Origin: Chitinivibrionales bacterium | GTDB taxonomy: Bacteria; Fibrobacterota; Chitinivibrionia; Chitinivibrionales; FEN-1185 | Assembly (NCBI GenBank): GCA_035516255.1 | Contig: DATJAL010000025.1 | Span: 1-64,000 of the forward strand | Reading direction: 5' to 3' | Length of the DNA: 64,000 nt | In this document: positions 1 through 7,596 of the stretch, piece by piece | Position numbering within the stretch: position 1 is the stretch's first letter | How the letters are laid out: every line of letters begins with the position of its first letter | The notes under the pieces: generated by a model | Databases searched by the model: none | What the model was told of the DNA's origin: nothing | Seen by the model: only the letters and a program-made list of their open reading frames with translations | Made by a program: the position numbers and the translations under genes

Positions 1-77
1 TTCTTTCCTGAGGTTGCCAACAACTGGACTGCTTCCCGTTTGAACGCATCGTCATACTTCTTACGTGACGTAGACAT
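1..77 (-). CDS. IS3-type transposase OrfA, N-terminal fragment (runs off window)
   Basis: Only the first 25 residues lie in the window (MSTSRKKYDDAFKREAVQLL, then ATSGK). The pattern KYDxxFKREAVQLL is the classic start of the small helix-turn-helix OrfA of IS3-family transposases, which binds the element ends before OrfAB cuts. The start codon at 75-77 has a strong ribosome binding site (GGAGG on the minus strand at 83-87, five bases upstream). The gene continues to the left beyond the window, so completeness and the OrfB partner cannot be judged. The family assignment is from the N-terminal motif only. Confidence 0.8.
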   Translation of the reverse strand, partial: MSTSRKKYDDAFKREAVQLLATSGK

Positions 78-113
78 ACACACCTCCAAGAACAAAGATA
101 AATTTGGTTCTCG

Positions 114-136
114 GAGTGTCCAAATTCAGGAGTACA
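114..136 (-). mobile_element. Probable terminal inverted repeat of the IS3-type element
   Basis: About 40 bases upstream of the transposase start, the minus strand begins TGTACTCCTGAATTTGGACA. IS3-family elements end in TG...CA with GGACAC-like blocks near the tip. The other end is outside the window, so the match cannot be verified here. Confidence 0.4.
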
Positions 137-151
137 CCTCAGAGATAGAAA

Positions 152-199
152 TGTGCGTTCCCCTCGCCCGCGGTTTACCGAGGGCGAGGGGAACGCACA
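152..199. terminator. Very strong 18+4 bp hairpin between IS end and the next gene
   Basis: Perfect 18-bp inverted repeat: arms 152-169 and 182-199. The 12-base loop contains a further CGGT/ACCG pairing (171-174 with 177-180). It sits 13 bases past the stop of the minus-strand gene at 213. A T-rich run follows on the plus strand side (201-220), not on the minus side. It may act as a terminator shielding the gene from the insertion sequence, or be a palindromic repeat beside the insertion. Confidence 0.6.
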
Positions 200-212
200 G
201 ATTTTTATATTC

Positions 213-1550
213 TTATTCTTCTTTTAATTCCACCCTGCACGGGGCATGCAGTTTGAAAAGACCGCGTCCGGCGCGGACGAGGCGGACTTCGGGCACTTTT
301 TCGGCGAGCACGTTTGAAAGCCTTTGCAGGCGAAGCGAAAAATTTTCCGCAATCTCAACGTGGCGGCCGCGGGAATCCGTGGTGAAATCGCTGTTGGCAA
401 ACTCGGTCTTGCCGCCTATGACATGTTCGCGCAGGATCCGCCTGAGGATGCCCGCGGGCGCCGATTTCACGAGCCGCCTGCCGTTGACGGAAACCGTCTC
501 GCTGGCGGACTGGTAGACAAACACGATTTTCCGCTCCAGGTCGGCCACGAGCCTGGCGTGCCGGTCGTGCACCTGCTGCCACGCCTCGCTTTTTTCCGAA
601 AGGCCCTCGTGGATGAGCGGCGACATGAATTGCTCCGACGGCCTGACATTGGAACGGTATTTAATCCGGTACAGGTGCACCGGTGCACCGTAGACAGTTC
701 CCCTGTGGAGCACCACCCTTTTCCGGATCGGGCATTTATAGTCGCAGGTTACCTCGACGACTGGCCTGTTTGGAATGTGATGACCGTTTAACGATATCCT
801 ATTTCTCGTGCAGAACCCTGAAAATGTTGTTGCCGTCCCGCACAAGTTTCCCTTTATGTAGACCTTGTCGCTTCTCCTGACAATATGATGGGGATCCACC
901 ACCGCTTCCAGCGGCCGAGGGTCGCTTATCATGGCAACGCTCTCAAACGCAGGCAGGCCCAGCCGCGTGGGAGAGTATTGCAACGGCCTGGCGATGAAAA
1001 GGTCGGCGTCGTGATAAGGAATTTTTTTCTGAAACGTACGGTCCAGGCAGAGCATGAATACTGTTGTGTTCTGGTTGGATTTTTTTTCGTGCTTCACCAC
1101 GGCGGCGAGCATCGACGGCATCATTTTTTGGCAGACATAGGGGATGACGTTTTTAAGGCCGAAATAACGCAAATCGTCCGAATTGAACAAAAATTTCAAA
1201 AACGGCGCCAAAATACCAAGCAATGCGGAAACGCTGACGACGGCGCCCTTGTTGAGACCATTGATGAATGAATTGACAAATGCATCTGTGCTCTCGCCGC
1301 TTTCAATGAGAAACGGCTCCACCGCATTGAACACGCCGAGCACGTAGGAAATATCCGAAGATTTGTTTTCCTGCCAGACATGCTTGAGCAGATCGGCGTC
1401 CTTCAGCACGACACCGCCGTCGCTGATGGGATGGCCGCACCAGAATTTCTTTACCGATTCGAGGGGCAGTTCCCGCAGCATGGTGGCATACAAAAGCCGG
1501 AGCGCGTCGTTGCGGATTTTTGTATCGCTATTTGTCGGTGAGGTTTTCAT
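213..1550 (-). CDS. Unassigned protein with C-terminal winged-helix-like domain
   Basis: I do not recognise this 445-residue protein. Residues 1-170 are mostly helical, with a hydrophobic stretch near 95-125. The middle is rich in basic residues and carries scattered cysteines (for example VTCDYKCPIRKRVVLH). The last ~110 residues read like a winged helix: a strand pair around VYQSASETVSVNGRR, a helix ending IGGKTEFANSDF, a second helix RLQRLSNVLAEKVPEV, then a wing VRLVRAGRGLFKLHA. No signal peptide is seen. The ATG at 1550 is preferred, but a GTG seven codons upstream (1571) is possible and neither has a clear ribosome binding site. A DNA-binding role is inference from the tail only. Confidence 0.7.
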   Translation of the reverse strand: MKTSPTNSDTKIRNDALRLLYATMLRELPLESVKKFWCGHPISDGGVVLKDADLLKHVWQENKSSDISYVLGVFNAVEPFLIESGESTDAFVNSFINGLNKGAVVSVSALLGILAPFLKFLFNSDDLRYFGLKNVIPYVCQKMMPSMLAAVVKHEKKSNQNTTVFMLCLDRTFQKKIPYHDADLFIARPLQYSPTRLGLPAFESVAMISDPRPLEAVVDPHHIVRRSDKVYIKGNLCGTATTFSGFCTRNRISLNGHHIPNRPVVEVTCDYKCPIRKRVVLHRGTVYGAPVHLYRIKYRSNVRPSEQFMSPLIHEGLSEKSEAWQQVHDRHARLVADLERKIVFVYQSASETVSVNGRRLVKSAPAGILRRILREHVIGGKTEFANSDFTTDSRGRHVEIAENFSLRLQRLSNVLAEKVPEVRLVRAGRGLFKLHAPCRVELKEE

Positions 1551-1709
1551 GGAGGATTGCGCGCCTGCCACGGGACAAGGGCTGCCGGAAGCGCCAAGAA
1601 AATATAAATAATTGCAGACGCAAGAACAGAAATGTGAAATTTATTGCACGGAGGCGTTTTAAAATATGCATGCCTTATCTTGGAAACGAGTTTTTTTACT
1701 TCGACTAAT

Positions 1710-1725
1710 TTGCATGAAAATGCAA
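1710..1725. promoter_or_regulatory. Palindromic operator candidate upstream of the DUF4143 ATPase
   Basis: TTGCAT-GAAA-ATGCAA, a perfect 6-bp inverted repeat with a four-base spacer, ends seven bases before the -35 box at 1733. Such symmetry next to a promoter is typical of a dimeric repressor or activator site. The regulator is unknown; the divergent winged-helix-like protein at 213-1550 is one candidate by position. Confidence 0.4.
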
Positions 1726-1732
1726 AAAAGTC

Positions 1733-1761
1733 TTGACTTTTTTGCAGAGGAATGATAAATT
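1733..1761 (+). promoter_or_regulatory. Sigma-70-type promoter giving a leaderless transcript
   Basis: TTGACT (1733-1738), a 17-base spacer, then TAAATT (1756-1761). Transcription would begin around 1768-1770, exactly at the ATG at 1770. This supports that start over the ATG at 1752, which lies inside the promoter. Confidence 0.6.
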
Positions 1762-1769
1762 GTCATTAT

Positions 1770-2888
1770 ATGGAAAGAGCACAGACTTCTTATATACTCA
1801 ATGATCTAAAGAAAAAAATGGTTTTTCTCATTGGCCCGCGCCAGGTGGGAAAAACATGGCTGGCAAAAAGGGTCTCGGAACAGTATAAAAACCCGATGTA
1901 CCTTAATTATGACAGGTTCGAAGACAGAGACCTGATAAAGAAAGAAGCCTGGCCTGAAACCACGGACCTTCTTATTTTTGACGAAATACATAAAATGCCA
2001 GAATGGAAGAATTTTGTAAAAGGCATTTTCGATACAAAGCCGCAATCGCTTCATTTGCTGGTGACCGGAAGCGCACGGCTTGAAACGTTCAGGCAGAGCG
2101 GCGATTCCATGGCAGGAAGGTTTTTCAGACACCGTCTTTTCCCGCTCTCTTACAAGGAATTACCGGATAAAAAACCGGACGCCATAGACCGTCTTATTAT
2201 CCGCGGTGGCTTTCCCGAACCCTTTATTGCAAAAAACGACGTCGACGCCGACCGCTGGAGACAGCAGTACGTTGATGGCCTTATACGGACAGACGTGCTC
2301 GATTTTGAGCGTGTTCACGATCTGCGCACCATGCAGACCATTATGGAACTGCTGCGAAGACGCATCGGATCGCCGGTGTCATTCAATTCCATTGCGGAAG
2401 ACATCCAGGTATCGCCGAACACAATCGGACGGTATATCGAAATACTGGAAGCGCTTTTTATTGTTTTCAGGATAACACCCTACTCGCGGAATATAGCGCG
2501 GTCATTGCTCAAAGAACCTAAAATTTATTTCTACGACACGGGCATGGTGATCGGCGACGAAGGCGCCCGTTTTGAAAATATGGTCGCCTTAAGCCTGCAC
2601 AAACACGTATGCGGCGTTTCTGATTATCTCGGTAAACAGGCGGATCTCAAATATATTCGCACAAAAGACGGCGAAGAGGTTGATTTCTGCATTATCGAAA
2701 AAGACAAGCCTCTTCAAATCGTTGAAGTAAAAGCAGGCGGGAGGGATTTCGGGAGCTCCCTAAAAAAAATCCACACAAAATACGGGCTGCCCGCAATTGC
2801 CGTGATAAAAAACTTAAAAAGGGAATATAAAGAAGAAGGCATTCCCGTTATGCCAGCGGCGCAGTATTTGAAGGGGTTGTTTTTGTAA
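1770..2888 (+). CDS. ATPase of the AAA_14/DUF4143 family
   Basis: 372 residues. The N-terminal ATPase domain has the Walker A GPRQVGKT (residues 22-29), a Walker B ending LLIFDEIH, and the arginine-rich TGSARLETF and SMAGRFFRH motifs typical of AAA_14 proteins. The C-terminal half is the DUF4143 region, ending in a nuclease-like strand pattern EEVDFCI...IVEVKAGG (E...D...EVK), which resembles PD-(D/E)XK folds but is not proven active. The family is very common in anaerobes and its cellular role is unclear. Start chosen at 1770 because a good promoter overlaps the upstream ATG. GC is visibly lower than in neighbouring rarA, which fits horizontal transfer. Confidence 0.88.
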   Translation: MERAQTSYILNDLKKKMVFLIGPRQVGKTWLAKRVSEQYKNPMYLNYDRFEDRDLIKKEAWPETTDLLIFDEIHKMPEWKNFVKGIFDTKPQSLHLLVTGSARLETFRQSGDSMAGRFFRHRLFPLSYKELPDKKPDAIDRLIIRGGFPEPFIAKNDVDADRWRQQYVDGLIRTDVLDFERVHDLRTMQTIMELLRRRIGSPVSFNSIAEDIQVSPNTIGRYIEILEALFIVFRITPYSRNIARSLLKEPKIYFYDTGMVIGDEGARFENMVALSLHKHVCGVSDYLGKQADLKYIRTKDGEEVDFCIIEKDKPLQIVEVKAGGRDFGSSLKKIHTKYGLPAIAVIKNLKREYKEEGIPVMPAAQYLKGLFL

Positions 2889-3227
2889 ACTGATAGGGAA
2901 TTTGATTTTTCATGAGCGTCCGGGCTGTCCCCCTGAAAAATTTTAACACCCCACATGCACTCCGGCCCCAGGCCTCGCTCACGAGTTCTTTTTACGGTCC
3001 ACCCCCAATTGAGAATATAAGGGTATTCCGACCTTTTGTCAACTATGACAATGGGGTTTCCGGGGCTTCTAATCAAGCGGGGTGAAATAAGGGAGTTTTC
3101 CAGGCGCAGGTCCGTTTTTTAATATTGTTTTATCCCAATCCCCCAAAGAATCCTTCAAGCCATTTCCCATCCAAATGTATTTTAAAAACAAGAATCCAGA
3201 CAATACAATCAACGATTACTAATAATC
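2889..3227. other. Intergenic region before rarA
   Basis: No convincing gene in 339 bases. The last part (3120-3210) is AT-rich and likely holds the rarA promoter. The sequence AACGATTACTAATAA (3211-3225) just before the rarA start reappears, with one change, in front of the peroxide-operon gene at 48180. Confidence 0.5.
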
Positions 3228-5453
3228 ATGGATCTTTTCGAACAGCGCAGCCAGGACATCCTCAGCACAACCGCGCCGCTCGCCGACCGCATGCGGCCGC
3301 GCACGCTCGACGAGTTTTTCGGCCAAAGCCACATCGTGGGGCCGGGAAGGCTGCTGCGGCGCGCCATCCAGATCGACCAGCTGTCGAGCCTCATCTTCTA
3401 CGGCCCGCCCGGCACGGGCAAGACCACGCTGGCGCGCATCATCGCCCACACCACCAAGGCGCAGTTCCTGTCTATCAACGCCGTGCTCGCGGGGGTGCAG
3501 GACATCCGCGACGCCATCGACAGCGCGAAGAAGACCCTGTCGCTGTACGGCAAGCGCACCATCCTGTTCATCGACGAGGTGCACCGGTTCAACAAGGCGC
3601 AGCAGGACGCGCTGCTCCCCCACGTCGAAAACGGCGTGCTCATCCTCATCGGCGCGACCACCGAAAACCCCTACTTCGAGGTGAACAAGGCCCTTGTGTC
3701 GCGCTCGAGAATTTTCCAACTTAAAACCCTCACCGCGAGCGACCTGGCCGCCATCGCGCACGCCGCCCTCGGCGACAAGGAGCGCGGTTACGGCGGCCGC
3801 AAAGTCTCCATTGACAAGGACGCACTCGACCACATCGTCGCGGTGGCCAACGGCGACGCGCGCGGCGTGCTCAACGCGCTGGAGCTCGCCGTGGAGACCA
3901 CCAAACCGGACAAAAGCGGCGCGATCCGCATCATTCGCGAAGTCGCCGAGGACTCCATCCAGCAGAAGGCCGTGCTCTACGACAAGGACGGCGACGCGCA
4001 TTACGACACGATCTCGGCGTTCATCAAGTCGCTGCGCGGCTCCGATCCCGACGCCGCGCTCTACTGGATGGCGAAAATGGTGTACGCCGGGGAAGACCCG
4101 CGCTTCATCTTCCGCCGCATGCTGATTCTCGCATGTGAAGACATCGGCCTCGCGGATCCCCGCGCTCTTTCGGTGGTGGTGGACGCGGCGCGCGCGTTCG
4201 ACTACGTGGGCCTCCCCGAGGGCAGGTTCCATCTCGCGCACGCGTGCCTGTACCTGGCCACGGCGCCCAAAAGCAATTCGTCCATGGCGTTCTTCGACGC
4301 GCTCTCCACGGTTTCGCACGAGACCAAGGACGACGTGCCCGCGCACCTGCAGGATTCCTCCCGCGACAAGGAGGGGTTCGGCCACGGCGAGGGGTACCTG
4401 TACCCGCACGCGTTCCGCGACCACTGGGTGGCGCAGCAGTATCTCCCGTCGTCGCTGCAGGGAAAATTCTTCTACCAGCCTTCGGACATCGGGTATGAAA
4501 AGGAGATCGGCCTTCGCGTGACGAGGCTGCGCGAGGCGATGGTGGAGGCCATGGCGATTGACGATGAGGATATTTTCGAGGGCGATGCGCAGGACACGCC
4601 CGGCCCGCGCCGTTTGTGGGTTAAGCGCACGCGCGGCGGCGATACGCTCTCGGCGGCACGCGAAAAGATTTTCGAGGCCGCCGCGCCCGGCCGCGACAGC
4701 CTGGTGCTCGACCTGCACGCCCGCACCGGACTCCTCACCTTCGAGGCACTGCGCCTTTCGCCTGAAGGCAGCGTGTGGGCGCTCGCGCATGACGAAAAGG
4801 AATTCGACACCGTGGTGAAGATGGCGGCCCAGTACGAGCTGTTAAAACGCCCGACGGTACTGCTTACCTCCATGGATAAGTTCGACGCGGACATAAAAAA
4901 ATCTGCCGGGCAGAACGTGGCGTTCGACGCGATCATCGGCAGGAACATCATCGCGGCCGAGCGGGACAAGCCGGCGCTTGTCAAAAGAATGCTTGCGCTT
5001 CTGGCAAAAGACGGGTGTATCGCGCTTGCAGAGACCGTACATTCGCAGGGCCAGCGCCTGAGCAGCCTCCTGACGTTCAGAAACTTGCCGCAGAACGCCA
5101 TATCCCGATTTGCGAAAGCTGAGGAACGGCTCTTTGCTGACAAAGGCGACGCGCTTGTCAACTGGGACCCGGCGTCGCTCGAAAAGCAGTGCGCGGCGCA
5201 GTTCCCCTGCGTGTTTACCGTCCAGACCATCGCACCGGCGGGCCGCAGGCGGATTACACCCGGCATGGTGGACCACTGGTTCAGGCCGCGCACCGAAGGC
5301 GGCCGCACGCCGCTCGGCGCCCGCCTTGAGGAGGAATTCGGTAAAAAGGCCGCCGCCGAGATCAAAAAGCAAATCCACGGCCAGCTTGACAATACAGACA
5401 TACCCTGGAAGACCTCCATCGCCATCATGCGAATATTTGCCGCCCGCGCCTGA
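3228..5453 (+). CDS. rarA: RarA/MgsA replication-associated ATPase fused to a methyltransferase-like domain
   Basis: 741 residues. Residues 1-440 are a complete RarA (MgsA/Mgs1-type clamp-loader-like AAA+ ATPase acting at stalled replication forks): Walker A GPPGTGKT (59-66), Walker B ILFIDE (112-117), sensor 1 IGATTENP (141-148), and the conserved FYQPSDIGYEKEI region near 420. Typical bacterial RarA stops there. Here about 290 further residues follow, with a Rossmann-like LVLDLHARTGLLTFEAL block and FDAIIGRNII and LLAKDGCIALAE segments that resemble a class I methyltransferase. A known RarA/unknown-domain fusion type exists in other phyla. Catalytic activity of the tail is not shown by the sequence. 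Confidence 0.95.
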   Translation: MDLFEQRSQDILSTTAPLADRMRPRTLDEFFGQSHIVGPGRLLRRAIQIDQLSSLIFYGPPGTGKTTLARIIAHTTKAQFLSINAVLAGVQDIRDAIDSAKKTLSLYGKRTILFIDEVHRFNKAQQDALLPHVENGVLILIGATTENPYFEVNKALVSRSRIFQLKTLTASDLAAIAHAALGDKERGYGGRKVSIDKDALDHIVAVANGDARGVLNALELAVETTKPDKSGAIRIIREVAEDSIQQKAVLYDKDGDAHYDTISAFIKSLRGSDPDAALYWMAKMVYAGEDPRFIFRRMLILACEDIGLADPRALSVVVDAARAFDYVGLPEGRFHLAHACLYLATAPKSNSSMAFFDALSTVSHETKDDVPAHLQDSSRDKEGFGHGEGYLYPHAFRDHWVAQQYLPSSLQGKFFYQPSDIGYEKEIGLRVTRLREAMVEAMAIDDEDIFEGDAQDTPGPRRLWVKRTRGGDTLSAAREKIFEAAAPGRDSLVLDLHARTGLLTFEALRLSPEGSVWALAHDEKEFDTVVKMAAQYELLKRPTVLLTSMDKFDADIKKSAGQNVAFDAIIGRNIIAAERDKPALVKRMLALLAKDGCIALAETVHSQGQRLSSLLTFRNLPQNAISRFAKAEERLFADKGDALVNWDPASLEKQCAAQFPCVFTVQTIAPAGRRRITPGMVDHWFRPRTEGGRTPLGARLEEEFGKKAAAEIKKQIHGQLDNTDIPWKTSIAIMRIFAARA

Positions 5454-5534
5454 TTTTGCGCATCGCGCAACATGAGTTATATTGTTAGCCGAGCATTTCA
5501 ATAAAATTCGTTGGGGGGATTAAAGGAGACGTTC

Positions 5535-6101
5535 ATGACACAGGCCAACGCTCGTCAGCCGTTCCGGAATTTCTTCATCAAACGGTCGATGCAGCTGAAC
5601 CTCATTTTCAAGATTCTTCTCGTCGTGCTTATCGGCGCGGTGCTCGCCACCGCGGCCCTCACCGTGCTCTACAACTTCAAGGCGCACGGCGGCAGCTTTT
5701 ACTACATGAGCAACGACATGCGCCAGGACCTCGAGCTCAAGAGCGTTCTCGAGTTCGTGCTGCCCAGCGTGATCGGCGCGCAGGTGTTCAGCATCCTCAT
5801 CGGCCTCGGCATCGGGCTTTTCTCCTCGCGCAAGATGGCGGTGCCCATTTACAAATTCGAAAAATGGGTGTCGCAGCTTCGCACCGGGAACCTGAACACG
5901 AAAATCTCGTTCCGGGAGACCGAAGCCGAAATGGAAGACCTCACGTCGGAGTGCAACGCCATGGCCGGATTCTACCAGAAACTGTTCAAGGAAATGAGCG
6001 CCTCGGCCGAGGCGATTGAAAAGAACGTGGGGGGAAACGCCGCGGCAATGGAGCAGGTGAACCAGATGAAGAAGACGCTGGGGAAGGTGAATTTCGGATA
6101 A
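5535..6101 (+). CDS. HAMP-type two-pass membrane protein
   Basis: 188 residues starting at 5535, where AAAGGAG lies seven bases upstream. After a basic N-terminus come a membrane segment (about 20-42), a short extracytoplasmic part of about 30 residues, a second membrane segment (about 72-94), then a HAMP-like linker (KMAVPIYKFEKWVSQLRTGN) and a C-terminal coiled-coil stretch. It resembles the front half of a chemoreceptor or sensor kinase without the output domain, so it probably transmits or anchors rather than signals by itself. A role in stress sensing is possible but unproven. Confidence 0.75.
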   Translation: MTQANARQPFRNFFIKRSMQLNLIFKILLVVLIGAVLATAALTVLYNFKAHGGSFYYMSNDMRQDLELKSVLEFVLPSVIGAQVFSILIGLGIGLFSSRKMAVPIYKFEKWVSQLRTGNLNTKISFRETEAEMEDLTSECNAMAGFYQKLFKEMSASAEAIEKNVGGNAAAMEQVNQMKKTLGKVNFG

Positions 6102-6201
6102 TATTGATTTTAAAATGATATTTGATTCTATTTCCCCTCTTCATCTGTGGAGAGGGTTGGCCGCTCCGGCGGCCGGGGTGAGGCGTAAATAAAAAGAGCA
6201 T

Positions 6202-6339
6202 TTACTTCGCCGGCATGCAGTCCAGTTCCTTCTCGATCCGCACAAGCACAGCATTCATATCATTCATAACTTCACCATTCGTAAACCTCCGCCTCGTCCC
6301 CTGCTTCTTCTCCACAGTGTGGAGAAGGGAGCAAGAAAA
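6202..6339 (-). pseudogene. C-terminal remnant of a DUF559 (Vsr-like) endonuclease-domain gene
   Basis: The minus strand encodes an open stretch ending RRRFTNGEVMNDMNAVLVRI, then EKELDCMPAK and a stop at 6202. RFTNxEVxNDxxxVL is the hallmark end of DUF559 proteins, which are about 110-130 residues long. The upstream part is missing: a stop codon (6340-6342) and unrelated DNA follow. Short hairpin-prone sequences flank it (6134-6184 and 6301-6330), as often seen around these small mobile-looking genes. Confidence 0.65.
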
Positions 6340-6351
6340 TCAAGCTTTCCA

Positions 6352-6879
6352 TTACCCCTTCCTTTTCGCCACAAACTCCTCCACTACTTTCCCATGCCTC
6401 TTCGCGTACCCGCTGCCCGGCGCCTTCCCGCACTTCCTGCAGCTTATGTTATATGCCGAATTCATTGCTCCACATTCGGGACAGCTGAAAAGTTCCCTCG
6501 TCTCCTCGAACCAGGTTTCCCAGCCCGCGTCGCGGATCCTGTCCTGCCATTCCCATAGTTCGAGGCGGTGCGGCGCTTCTGCCTGGAACCGTTTGAGTTC
6601 CTCACACGGATATTCTGCGCATTGCCCGCAAAAGTCAATTCCCTTTTTGGCAACGCAGGCAATCATCTTGCAGCTGTTGCAATAAACATAGCGGTTAGCG
6701 GACCTGCACCCGTCACACACGAGCGTCTCCGCCGGCACCCCGAGCCCCGCCGCGATCCTTGCGCGGTGTTCCGGCGTTTCGCGCGCCCCGATGTAAATGA
6801 GGCACGACGGGCAGAACAGTCCGCACGCCCCGGCAAGGGATTTATCCGCCTTTGGGGATTTTTGCTGTGATGGTTTCAT
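6352..6879 (-). CDS. DUF3795 cysteine-rich protein
   Basis: 175 residues. The CGLFCPSCLIYIG start, VCDGCRSANRYVYCNSCKM, and GIDFCGQCAEYPCEEL motifs match DUF3795 proteins, which carry paired cysteines likely to bind zinc or a cluster. A second zinc-ribbon-like pair (CPECGAMNSAYNISCRKCG) follows near residue 135. Function is unknown in the family. It stands alone on the minus strand, behind the DUF559 remnant. Confidence 0.85.
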   Translation of the reverse strand: MKPSQQKSPKADKSLAGACGLFCPSCLIYIGARETPEHRARIAAGLGVPAETLVCDGCRSANRYVYCNSCKMIACVAKKGIDFCGQCAEYPCEELKRFQAEAPHRLELWEWQDRIRDAGWETWFEETRELFSCPECGAMNSAYNISCRKCGKAPGSGYAKRHGKVVEEFVAKRKG

Positions 6880-7030
6880 GATGATTTCCTTTCGATGTTA
6901 TTCCGGATTTGCAAAGGTGATGTCTGATGGAATTCTCATGAAAGAAAATAAGGTTTCGTGATGTTCTTGTCAATCCAATCAAAACCTTTCCAAAACAATC
7001 CGGGCGTTCCCCTGCTTCGCAGGGTCGGCC

Positions 7031-7138
7031 GTCCTTCCGGTCTCGGGCAAGCCCTCGGGCTGCCACGGCCCCGATATGCCTGACGGCGAGGGCCGGGCAG
7101 CACCGCGCTCCAGCGCGGCCTCCAGTCCTGCCTAACGC
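7031..7138 (-). repeat. Structured dispersed element, copy 1
   Basis: Read on the minus strand: GTTAGGC, then GGACTGGAGG, hairpin CCGCGC-TGGA-GCGCGG (7103-7118), a second stem GCTGCC/GGCAGC (7059-7064 with 7096-7101), then hairpin GGGC-TT-GCCC (7045-7054) and CCGAGACCGG. Copies with the same layout but different stem bases lie at 63582-63707 and 61703-61795. Confidence 0.75.
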
Positions 7139-7152
7139 TTAGCATAAGTCAA

Positions 7153-7347
7153 CTATAATTTTTGTTTTTCCATCAGTGACGCAACAGCGCTCATCTCAGC
7201 CAAGAAATTTCTCCAGATGTAAGAACTGATAACAGTCTGGCCATACTTTTTGACTGAGGTGAAGTCTTTGGGAGCTTTCACGAAATGTAGTTGCTTGAGG
7301 AGAAAAGTCAAACTAGAGGATATAGTGCGGCACTGAAAAATCGTAGA
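7153..7347 (-). pseudogene. Possible decayed coding remnant
   Basis: A 64-codon open frame with no start codon at its beginning encodes a natural-looking helical tail (for example KAPKDFTSVKKYGQTVISSY, then IWRNFLAEMSAVASL) and stops at 7153. Its 5' end is cut by a stop at 7348-7350. I do not recognise the family. It may be the end of a gene disrupted when repeats accumulated here, or chance. Confidence 0.3.
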
Positions 7348-7467
7348 TCAACTTCCGCCGATATAATAATTTCTTCTTCCGCCGTGTAAACTACTTGCTG
7401 CAACTGGGGGATCGCCAGCCACCCGGGGTTTCCGTGTACCACAGAAGTATCGGCGCCAAAGAGGGGG

Positions 7468-7545
7468 TGTGGGTGCGGATCGCCGGCGCGCCTTCGGCTT
7501 TTTTTATTCTTGGGGCGCGCCGGAAGCCGCACCCCAGGGGGAGAC
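7468..7545. repeat. Long imperfect inverted repeat downstream of dnaJ
   Basis: Left arm GGGTGCGG-ATCG-CCGGCGCGCC pairs with a right arm whose reverse complement is GGGTGCGG-CTT-CCGGCGCGCC. The loop is T-rich. A second small hairpin (GGGGGAGACTTCCCCC) follows. It lies 50 bases past the dnaJ stop and could end the heat-shock transcript. Confidence 0.55.
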
Positions 7546-7596
7546 TTCCCCCTCAATAATTTCTTGCTTTATGGGAAAATATGGAAACAAAAGGAT

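Larger units (their letters stand above)
6880..7596. other. 717-base repeat-rich intergenic region
   Basis: No intact gene. It holds a structured repeat (7031-7138), a decayed reading frame on the minus strand (7153-7347), and a long imperfect inverted repeat (about 7468-7545) whose arms share GGGTGCGG and CCGGCGCGCC. The stretch 7350-7460 on the minus strand also looks weakly protein-like (TAEEEIIISAEVDL) but has no start and is not assigned. Confidence 0.6.

Noticed and set aside
2714-3076. Minus-strand 120-codon frame over the DUF4143 gene end
   Set aside because: Overlaps the DUF4143 coding end and the rarA spacer, no domain and no ribosome binding site.
3219-4790. Long minus-strand open frame (523 codons) opposite rarA
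   Set aside because: It mirrors the GC-rich rarA coding strand, has Arg/His/Val/Glu-rich composition and no recognisable domain; it is an antisense shadow.
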